Translations under genes and position numbers: made by a program | Shown here: positions 54,520-64,000 of the stretch, piece after piece | Layout of the letters: each line of letters begins with the position of its first letter | Numbering within the stretch: the stretch's first letter is position 1 | NCBI GenBank assembly: GCA_030704615.1 | Contig: CM060732.1 | Location: forward strand, 58,695,053-58,759,052 | Length of the DNA stretch: 64,000 nucleotides | Source of the DNA: Takakia lepidozioides | Lineage: Eukaryota; Streptophyta; Takakiopsida; Takakiales; Takakiaceae | Direction: 5' to 3' | The notes under the pieces: generated by a model | What the model saw: only the letters and a program-made list of their open reading frames with translations | Databases searched by the model: none | Told to the model about the DNA's origin: nothing

Positions 54520-55548
54520 GGTTAGCTAGAATGTGGCTCAATGTGGACATTTTTGGTCGTTTTTCCTGTTTGCGAAGTTTGGGAGAATATGGCTTTTGTT
54601 TGTAGCCGGAAGGGCGCAGTGGAGGGGCGTGCTGTGTTCTATTGCGCTGTATCTTTGAGGAGTTGGTAGCGCGCTTCATTTTCCCTTGAGTGGGAGTGCT
54701 TCGACTGAAATTCTCGTTGGTCCGAGGGAGAGGGAAATTTTGCGTGGATTCAAAGGGGAAAGGGAGGGGGAGGGGAAGAAAGAGCGGGATAAAAGGTTTG
54801 GTTTCGGGGTGGGGGTGTAGAAATTGATTTTCTTGGCTGCTGCGGAGGAAGTGAATGCGAGAGGGTTTTGCGCTCCAGTTATGACTTGACGGGGAGGAGT
54901 GTCAATGGAAGTCAGATAGGGGAATGCTGTGAACCGTAGAGGGGAAGAAATTGAAGGCGCGATTTATGAAAGTTCGACCAACATATACGTGTTAAGGAGA
55001 GAATTGATCTGGTGGATGTCTCATATCCAGAGGCTGACCAAACTTGTTCACTCGAGGAGAATGAAAGCAAGAAAGCAATTTATTACATCCACATGAATGC
55101 TACAATGGAGCAGGTGCAGTTAACGAACCGGAACATTCAGCAGGTATGCTGGTTCCATATGCAGATAATAAACTGCTATTTGTAGCTGGGCAGAATATAC
55201 ACAGGGGACTCGAAGTCAGGCATTTATCTTCGTCATAAGGATCGAGATGGAGAGGGAGATAAGAATTATGACAGAGTGATCGAAGTTTTACTGCATTTGG
55301 GAAACAGCGTTGAAGGTCATCTCGTTACTCATCCCTCTTCGTTGCCTCCACAAATCAGACGGAAAGACAGAGGCAGCGACGTTCTTGTGATTTTCTGGAA
55401 ACAGGCAACATCTTCGAGATTTTCCTTTCTCGGAATGTAGTCAAGGAGGGAGAGAGTTCTATAGAGGGGCACACTGCCAGCAACATATCAAGATAACCTC
55501 TGGATTGAAAGTGGAGGGAAATCTGGCACGAGTGCTGATCCACAGGTT
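54517..55548 (+). promoter_or_regulatory. Promoter/5' leader region of LRR kinase, shared with paralogue
   Basis: Blocks here recur upstream of the paralogue at 63111. For example GAGAGAATTGATCTGGTGGA (about 54999) matches GAGAGAATTGACCTGGTGGA (about 62691), and the stretch before the start (TCTCGTTACTCATCCCTCTTC, about 55320) matches one near 62830. The conservation suggests leader or promoter sequence; no TATA box is assigned. Confidence 0.5.
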
Positions 55549-58500
55549 ATGGGGGCCACCAGCGCCCTGGCATTTGGCCCACTATTTCTTCTCCTAAGTG
55601 GTCTAATAACGCATGCCGTGGGCCAATCCCAGAGTATACAGACAGATACCACAGCCCTGTTAGCAATTAAAGCAGCACTGAGCGATCCCCAGGGGGTACT
55701 AAGTGGATGGATAATGGTGGAAGGCAGTGCTCCATGTAGCTGGAGAGGTGTAAGTTGCTGGAACCATCGTGTCTCAGGGCTTCGGTTACCAAGAAGTGGA
55801 TTGACCGGACCCCTTGCAGGTGCGTCGGATCTTGGTCTCTTCAGTGCTCTACCTGTTTCTCTCTGTCTATGCCCGCCAATCAGATGTCTTCACAAGCTTG
55901 CAGGTGACAATGTGACAGTTCCGCGAGCATTCTAACTAGTTACAGTTTGGAAACTGTGCACTCGGGAGATGAAATCACTTTTAGCCAGACTAGCACAGGT
56001 TCAGCTTTATTCCCCTATTCACAGCGAGTCTCGAGTCAATGATAGCATTACAACAAAATTGAGTTCGACCAGGTGTGCAATGTGGTTTTAGACAGCTACT
56101 CATTGTTTGGCCCACACATGTTTGATAAATCAATCAATCTGTGATGCCATTGTAAGGGTGATCTGTACAATTTCTAAATCAAGAGGCAAACTGGCAAAGG
56201 ATTAGAAGCACAAATCAGTGGAGAAGCAAGGAAGAGCTCTTAGACCGAAACTTTACCCACCCAATAGGAACACTTGACTGAAGCTACATTGGGGAGAATA
56301 GGCTAGCCTGCTTATGAGGACTAGCTTGTCATGCAAATACCCATGAGGTCTTTAGGTTAGTATCCATTTTTTTTTTTGGTTTTTTGCACCATAAATAATG
56401 GATCGCTTGAGAGAAGGTTGTTTTGAAGATGTGCTGTTTCAAGCTAACCCTTTCAACCTTTGATTGGGTCGCTGATTGACAACCTTCCTAGAGACATCGC
56501 AGCAATGTCACAACACCATGTGTTTGAATTGTTACCAGAACTTAGTCTGGGCACATATGTACATAGATGTTGGATCCAGGACAAATAATATTTGTGCAAG
56601 GTCGCTTAGCAACGAACATAGAGCAACGTCTCATGTGTGCAGTTTGTGAGTATGTTAATTTCTTTGGGAGGTTTTAATCAGTAAAGAATCAGTCTTGGAA
56701 GGCTTCGTTAAAAAAAAGGTCTATGTGGACGGTGCCAACCGTCCTAGTCTTGTCCATCACCCTTCTTCATCCAGTTCTAGAGTAACCCTGCTCAACAATC
56801 TCTGGCAGGATGCCACGGCCACCTGTGCCAAGCGAACATTCTACTATGAACGTCAATTATTACATGATAACTCTTGTTCTGGTTTCTCTTTGCAGTGGAG
56901 GTGGGCAATCTAGGGGAGCTCCAGACTTTGAGTCTTCACACAAACAAATTGACTGGCCATATACCAATTGCCCTTGGTAACTGCTTGCATCTGCGTGCCC
57001 TCTACCTTTCCCAGAATGGATTTTCTGGCTCCATTCCATCAGAGATTGCAACTGGTGCTAGGGAGCTCCAGATCCTGGACCTGGCTGAGAATCATCTTAC
57101 TGGAAGTATACCACCTGAGATTGGGAGTCTCTACAACCTTCGGTTCCTGGGTATTTCAAGTAATTTACTTTCAGGGACTATTCCAAAAGAACTATCCGGG
57201 TGTTCTAAACTCTCAACGCTAGTGCTGGACACAAACTTCTTCCTAGGAAGCCTTCCACCAGAATTAGGCCTCCTCTCAAAACTTCAGAGTTTGACAGTAA
57301 GTGGGAATCAAATTTCTGGTGACCTCCCTTTGCAGCTCAGCAACTGTACCAACCTACAAGTTGTGGAACTTGCAAATAACCAATTAACTGGTGCTGTTCC
57401 ATCATTTTTTGGCAACTTTGTTAATCTACAGATTTTGGATTTGAGTAACAACATCTTGAGTGGGTCTCTCCCTTTGCAGCTGGGTAATGCTAGTTCACTA
57501 AGGGAACTGTCGTTGGGTGGGAACTCTTGTTCTGGCCTCATACCATCCACATTGGGGAATCTTGGGTCGCTAGAGAAGCTAAACCTCACACATAATCTCT
57601 TCTCTGGCAGCATTCCTTCAGAGCTTTCTGGCCTGACAAACTTGCAGACCCTGATCCTGAATAGCAACAGCCTGAGTTCCTCAATTCCTGCTAACCTCAG
57701 TCGCCTTACATCACTTCGGGCTCTCTCTCTCTCTTCGAATCAATTATCTGGCACTATCCCAGGAGGGCTTGGTAGTTTAGTGAATCTGCAGTCACTCTTT
57801 GTCGACACAAACAGTTTGTCGGGTGCTATCCCTGGTGAGTTAGGTTCTCTTCTGCAACTCACATTTCTATCTCTGTCCTACAATGCCCTCACTGGATCCA
57901 TTCCGGAATCACTGTCCAACTTTTCTCAACTGCAAGTTCTTGATCTCCAAGCCAACCTACTTTCGGGCAGCATCCCTTCTTCTCTGGGCTCTCTGCGGTA
58001 TCTGCAAGTTTTGGATTTGAGCGGGAACAATCTGTCGGGCGTCCTCCCACCGGAGCTTGGAAACTGTGCGAACTTGGTAATGCTGGATCTGAGTGGACAG
58101 AAGTTGTCAGGGAGCATCCCACCTGCCTATGTCACACTAGGCAACCTTCAGAGCCTTTCACTCACCAACAACTCCCTGAGTGGGAGCATTCCAACAGGCT
58201 TTGTCCCTTCCTCAGGCCTGCAAATACTGTCTCTAAGTGGGAACGCTCTTACCGGCACCATTCCCCCACAGATTGGTGCCCTGCCTGGGTTGTCCGCTCT
58301 CTCACTGTCCAACAATCTCCTTTCTGGACAGATTCCCTTGGAACTTGGTAGGGACTTGAGCCTTACTGTTCTAATGCTGAGAAACAATCAGCTGAGTGGT
58401 TCAATTGTGGGCGAGTTGGGTGCACTTTCCACCCTCCAGGAGCTAGATCTGGGCATGAACCAACTCACTGGAGGCATTCCTGTGTTGCTCGAAAACTGCA

Positions 58501-60258
58501 CCAAGCTGAAATATCTTGCAATTGATGGGAACAGGTTGACCGGGGAAATACCTGCGGGAATCTCTGAGCTACGTCAGCTTCAAGACCTTTTGCTGCAAGA
58601 CAATGAGTTAAGTGGGACAATTCCAGCTTCTCTGGGAGGTCTGCAAAATCTTGAGGCATTTAATGTCTCCAACAATTCTTTGCAGGGATTCATTCCCACA
58701 GCTCTTGCAACAAGGTTCAATGCCAGCTCCTTTCAAGGCAATCCTTATCTTTGTGGAGGCCCTCTTCCTTATTCCAGTGCCATCTGCAATGGGAGTCCAA
58801 GTAGCTCACCTCAAGGTGATGTCAGTTCTCACCGGGACGGGGATTTGAGTACACAGGTGATCATTGGGGCATCTGTGGGAGGGGGCATGCTGGGCCTGAT
58901 AATACTGTGTCTTTTGTGTCTTGGTGTCATATGTTCTGTGAGAAAGAGGAGCACAAGGGAGACAGCACCTTCATCCCTAGAGGCAAAGCTTGTAATGTTT
59001 CAGGAGCCTATCAGTCTGGCACATATCCAGGAGGCCACAGGGCAGTTTGATGAAGACCATGTGTTAAGCAGGACGCGCTATGGCATCATTTTCAAAGCCG
59101 TTCTTCAGGTACCGTGCTGCTTACATGAGGTCATGTATGGTTTTGAGCTTGGTTCATTGTTTACATGGCTGGGTTTGATGTTGTTTGGCCTGGTCTGCAA
59201 GCCTGGGCTGGACCCCATCTCAGGACTTGTGTCATTGCAAGTTATACGTCTTGGTCTTGTGTAATTGGAGGCTTGGAGGTTACCTTGACAAGTGGTTTCC
59301 AGCTGCGGGTCGGTAGACCTCTATTGAAGGTGTTACGTGATGTCCCTAGCTAGGATGGTCCCCTCTAGCCATCTGTAAGTGGCAGTTTGCTGATTGTGAT
59401 TTTTCCCCTAAATTGTATCTCCAGGATGGAACAGTTCTGTCAGTTTTAAGGTTGCCAAATGGTGTGGTGGAAGAAAGTGTCTTTCGTGCAGAGGCCGAAA
59501 TGCTTGGAAAAGTCAGGCACCGCAATTTGACTGTTTTACGTGGCTACTATGTCCATGGAGATGTGTGGATTCTGGTGTTTGATTACATGCCCAATGGAAG
59601 CCTTGCTTCTCTACTACAAGAAGCTTCACAACAGGATGGCCATGTTTTGAATTGGCCAATGAGGCATTTGATTGCGCTAGGAGTGGCTCGAGGCCTCTCG
59701 TTTCTTCATGCACAGTGTGATCCACCCATAGTACATGGAGATGTGAAACCCAGTAATGTGCAATTTGATGCGGATTTTGAGGCCCATCTCTCTGACTTCG
59801 GCTTGGAACGGTTGGCTATCATACCCAGTGGTCCTCATTCAACTTCAGCGACTTCAGGATCACTAGGGTATGTCTCACCTGAGACGAACCTTTCTGGACA
59901 GCTAACTCGAGAGGCTGACGCCTATAGTTTTGGGATTGTTTTGCTTGAGCTTCTAACGGGACGACGGCCTGTCATGTTCGCTACACAAGAAGAAGACATA
60001 GTGAAGTGGGTGAAGCGGCAGCTGCAAACAGGACAGATATCTGAGATTTTTGACCCTGGCTTGCTGCAATTGGACCCAGAGTCATCAGAGTGGGAGGAGT
60101 TTCTTTTGGCTGTCAAAGTTGCTCTCTTGTGTACAGCTCCTGACCCCCTTGATCGGCCTTCGATGACTGAGGTAGTGTTCATGCTGGAGGGTTGCCGCGC
60201 TGGTACAGAGATGCCTACATCCTCATCGGACCCAACTTCACATCCATCACCTGTGTAA
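55549..60258 (+). CDS. LRR receptor-like kinase, atypical kinase (AT4G36180-like)
   Basis: Three exons: 55549-55819, 56896-59108 and 59425-60258, 1,105 residues; junctions (TTGCAG|GTGCGT, TTTGCAG|TGG, TTCAG|GTACCG, CTCCAG|GAT) keep frame. Order: signal peptide (LFLLLSGLITHAVG), LRR N-cap (TTALLAIKAALSDPQGVLSG, CSWRGVSCW), about 25 complete LRRs of 24 residues, C-cap (CGGPLPYSSAICNG), membrane helix near 745-772, kinase domain to the end. The kinase lacks normal signatures: the Gly loop reads SRTRYGIIFKA, the VAIK Lys position reads LSVLRLP, HRD is HGDVKPSN; DFG is kept. It closely follows the Arabidopsis AT4G36180/AT1G75640 group (PSSWEEFLL-type C-lobe: DPESSEWEEFLLAVKVALLC). It probably signals as a pseudokinase or co-receptor; ligand unknown. 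Confidence 0.9.
55820..56895 (+). other. Intron 1 of LRR kinase
   Basis: 1,076 bp. The block near 56110-56230 (TGATAAATCAATCAAT and following) recurs in the paralogue's intron near 63850-63960. Confidence 0.8.
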
Positions 60259-63110
60259 ATGGAATCAGAAACAAAGGTAGCTCTGGATATTTTGTCCCCA
60301 GTGGATTTATTCTTGCAATGATAAATCCATATCTCTTACAGGCTGTAAGATATCACCAAATTTTGAATGTAGGAACTGCTAATATCGAGCAACTCCTCAA
60401 TAGGACGAAGCTTGTGTGGAGAATATGACCGCTTCTTTCAATCCTCCCTTCAGTCCCAATGTGGTGCTCAGCCATACACTGCTAGCCAGCCACCAGTGGT
60501 TTCTTGCATGGAAAATTCTTTCCATTTATGGCACATGCCCAATTTCTAGGTGAGATTTCTTCATTCATCAACTGACACTGTTAAATCCAGCTATGTATTA
60601 TGCATGCTTGCATATTCTTTTCTGCACACATACATCTTCACTTGCACAGTCATACCTTCATAGCATTGAAGTCATGACAATGCATACCGCAGTGATCTCA
60701 CATAGCAATTTGATCTGTGTGGGTCAACCCCTCAAGTTGCCCCTCATGAACCTGCACCAACATGCTGGAGGTTCTCCCTGGCCTCGAAGCTACACAACTC
60801 TACCACATGTGTAAGATTACAGCCTCTCAAGCTGCCACTGTAAGATTACACCACTTTAGCTGGAGACACTAGTCCTTGTCAATGTCGGAGTGCTCATTTA
60901 TCTGAGCAGTGAGGGGGGAGCTCATGTGAGCTGTGCTCGTGTGATGCTCCTGGGCTGTACTGAGCTGCAAAAATCTGTGTCTATAATAGAAATGAAATGA
61001 AATGGTCTTTATAACGTCCGCGGAAAGCTCATAGAGCCTACGGGACAAAATGGAAGAAAACATGAGAGAGGAAACAAAACCAGAGCCAAGAATAAAAACT
61101 ATTGCTGTAGTGATTGTCTAAGGGTGAAGGCCTCGTGCAGGTAAGCTGCCAAGCATTTCTGATCCTCATAGAGAAGGCTCAGGGGCAACAGTGATTGAGA
61201 GAAGATTGGTTTGCCGACTGATTCTACGAAAGCTGTGCTTCCTTGCCGTTCTGCCCACTCCATTTACTAGTAAGTCTCCGTTGTCCGTTCCCCCGATCTG
61301 TTTTGCTTCCCCCCGAATTTCGAAAAGCAGAACAAAGCAAGAAGAAGAAACAGAATCAGCAAAACGAAGGTATGTACGTATGTACCAAGACACAGATTCA
61401 ACTGCCGTTGACTGGGTCATAGTCACTTTCCATGTGGACTCGATGAGGTCAGCGTGGGCAGGGTTTACGGGGGGACAGCTTTATTAGCTTTATTAGCAGT
61501 AGAGCACAATCATTTGCGATTGCTTTCATGGCTCATAACTCATAACGCGCGTCTTTAAGCAAGTAGCGAGGGTTTGGGGGTGGAAGTGAAGGAGGCGGCA
61601 CATGGTGGGGTGGCAGAGGCGCTCCGACAGGTGACCAAAACTTGCCGTTTGATAGTTTCCGTTCCGAGCGCTGACGGACATCATGCCCCGTTGCGCTTGT
61701 CGTTGAGGGGGACCTGCACTCGTCTGCCTCCACGGTGTTGTGTGCTTGCGAAAGGAGTTCCCGACTGTTTGTTGATCGTGCTGCTCAATGTGAGAGTGAT
61801 ATTATCGGTGTGTTGCTGGGAGGGAGAGGAGAGGAGAGTGAGCTTGGAGGTTTTGACCAAGCGTTACGAAACGAGTTGGACAATGTGAGGAGGAGTTGGT
61901 AACGTTGCTCGTTTACCTCTGTTGAGGTCGTTAGCTTGTGCAGTTGCTGTTGGTTTGAGAGAGAGGGGGGAGCGGTGGGAGGTTTTACGTGTATCCGCAT
62001 GAGTCGAGGCGTGCTTTGTTTTGTTGCGAAGTTGTTATATATAATGTTTGTCATTTTCTCCTGAGTGAGAATACGGCTACTGCATTCTCATTTGCTTTGA
62101 GAGAGGAGAGGGCTGGGAAGCTCTTCGTGTCACAAGAGGTCGGGCCTGTTGCGAGGGTGGAGATAGTGATAACGCTTATCATTTTGTCGTCGGTGAGAGG
62201 ACGCGTACTACATTTGCTGTTGGTCTGCCCGAGGCGGAAGCTTCCGTTTATGTAAAAGAGGGACTGCAAGAGAGGGAGGACGGGAGGGGGAGTATGAATT
62301 AGCTTTGGTCCTGTGAAGGAAGTAATGCTACACGGGGCACAATGTGGAGTTGGTTTCGAGGTTCAGTTCTGAGTTGCTGAAGCAGTGAATTCAATAAGAA
62401 AGCATAGCGGAGAGAATTGGAGGAAGATTGGTGAGGGGAGAGTAAGAGGGAAATGCTGTGAAGCTTTGTCATGTAGAGGGAACCGGAGAAGAATGTACCG
62501 AACTCTGGATCTTAAAACGGGACGTAGACACGAGGTCTGAGCTGACAGTTGGAGTAACAGTGGGCATGAATCCAGAAGCTTGGAATGGCTGAAGTCACTG
62601 GAGCAGCAGAAGACTGAGGAAGAGATAGCAAGCATAGAGCCGGTGAAGGTGCGCCACACTGAAAGGTGTACCAACGTTTTGCGAAATAAAGAGAGAATTG
62701 ACCTGGTGGATACTCATGTCCAAAGGCTGCAGGTTTTCTCACTGCGGATGGACAAAGAGGAGGTTAGATGTGTGAATGCACCTAGTGATCGAATGTAGAC
62801 TGCATTTGCAAGATCTAACTAGAACGTTATCTCGTAACTCATTCCTCTTCATTGGCCCAACAAGTTTTGTCGGACTCGCACTGTCCATTCTAACTTGAAC
62901 ACTACACCAGCCAGACGGATAGAGATGGAGACAGAGACAGAGGGGGAACCAGAGGCAGCTATCTTCTTGTGACTTGCTGAAAACAGCCGACGAATTCGAA
63001 TCTTTTCAAAGGGAGAAAGAAAGTTCCGGAGACTCGAATATTGAAAGTGACATAGTCACAGCTGCACTGAAAGTCAATATAAATCTAACAGGAGAGCTGA
63101 TCCACATGTT
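60259..63110. other. Intergenic spacer between tandem LRR kinase genes
   Basis: Contains the 3' side of the first gene and, from about 61600, sequence similar to the first gene's upstream region. No separate gene is supported. Confidence 0.5.
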
Positions 63111-64000
63111 ATGGGGGCCGCCAGAGCCTTGGCCTTAGTCGCACTATTACTTCTAATAAGCGGTCTCTTGGTTGAAGTCGGAGGCCAATCGCAGAATACG
63201 GAGACGGATATCACAGCCCTGTTAGCGATTAAGGCAGCAGTGAACGATCCCCAGGGGGTACTAAGTGGATGGACAACAGCGGTAGGCAACACTCCCTGTA
63301 GCTGGAGAGGTGTAACTTGCTTGAATCAGCGTGTCTCAGAGCTTCGGTTGCCAAGAACTGGATTAAGGGGACCTCTTGCAGGTATGTTGGTTTTCAGGTC
63401 TCTTCAGAAGTACAGGTGTGCGTTCTCTCAGTCTGTGCCTAACTGCCTATCTTCCTTCATATAATAGCTGCGGAACTTCCTCTGGATCCATAGGCCCATC
63501 CGACCTCCCCAAAACAAGTAATTCTGCTTCTCTTCTTCACTACATGCTGCGATGTCATATGCGTTTGAGGGTGTGTGTGTCTCTTGGTCTGACGAGTGGT
63601 TTCCTGATAGTAAGTTACAGCTTGTGAGACCAACTTTTGTTAGGGTTTTGTAACCTAAGCAAGGTGGGAAATATGAGACATCGTTGTTTAACCTGCTGGT
63701 TTACAGAACATTTTTGTTGGTAAGCAACGCTGTTCCCCTGTTCAAGAGGTGAGACACATACAGGGATAGTTTCAAAAAAGAAATCCGTTCCAAAGAGGTG
63801 TGTGCAATAGGATTTAAGACCAGTGGTCATTCTTAGGCCACACATTTGATAAATCAATCAATTTATGTTGCCATAGTAAGGAATAAATGGTGATCTGTAC
63901 AAACCTTGAATGAAAGGCAAGCTTGCAGGGCACAGGTCAGTAGAGAATTAGCAGTTCTTGGATGTAAACTCAGCCTTGACATGTCTGAAGCCAAAGGGGG
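63111..64000 (+). CDS. Tandem paralogue of the LRR kinase, exon 1 only (runs off window)
   Basis: Exon 1 is 63111-63381, exactly 271 nt as in the first gene, with the same phase and a TTGCAG|GTATGT donor. It encodes a signal peptide (ALVALLLLISGLLVEVGG), TDITALLAIKAAVNDPQGVL and CSWRGVTCLNQRVSELRLP. Start-to-start distance is 7,562 bp. The rest, including the LRRs and kinase, lies beyond 64000, so I cannot say whether it is intact. Bases 63382-64000 are intron 1, with parts similar to intron 1 of the first gene. Confidence 0.85.

Noticed and set aside
53902-54679. Minus-strand frames of 169 and 200 codons upstream of the LRR kinase
   Set aside because: They run through a GA microsatellite (a Ser-Leu run) and GC-rich simple sequence; no family motif.

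Overview
This is nuclear DNA from a land plant, and a non-flowering one (moss, lycophyte or fern grade) is most likely. The basis is spliced genes with GT-AG introns, a C2H2/PARP-like gene, a DUF1218 membrane protein, plant receptor-like kinases, a chromodomain Ty3/gypsy element and PLS-type PPR repeats. I infer the grade from the transposon types and the look of the genes, and I cannot name the species.

Bases 1-22,000 are almost entirely nested transposons. A complete CACTA element (52-10,350, here 'B') has a decayed TNP2 transposase on the minus strand and a second, Transposase_24-like gene on the plus strand that carries an FCP1-like (HAD phosphatase) domain. B lies inside a larger, inverted relative ('X', bases 1-51 and 10,351-15,913) that carries a PPR array and a SEC13 exon fragment. 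A 1,200-bp non-autonomous CACTA element (12,100-13,299) sits inside the PPR array with an intact ACC target duplication. X in turn broke the gag gene of a gypsy element (15,914-17,312), and that element broke a DUF7869 transposon gene (17,313-19,331).

Bases 22,000-37,300 hold an orphan SNF7/VPS32 exon, a coiled-coil ORF, repeat remnants and two good host genes: a 424-residue C2H2 zinc finger/PARP-like protein (minus, two exons) and a 324-residue DUF1218 protein (plus, three exons).

Bases 37,319-46,818 are a PIF/Harbinger element about 2.3 kb long once its insertions are subtracted. It has matching ends and a TAA duplication. A 6,971-bp gypsy chromovirus split its Myb-like ORF1 (AACTA duplication, LTRs nearly identical), and a 170-bp SINE split its transposase (11-bp duplication). 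Coding sense continues across both insertion points.

Bases 48,589-64,000 hold host kinase genes: a 417-residue receptor-like kinase with a very short ectodomain (five exons), then an 1,105-residue LRR receptor-like pseudokinase (three exons), then the first exon of a tandem paralogue 7.56 kb downstream. The duplication includes 5' flanking and intron sequence.
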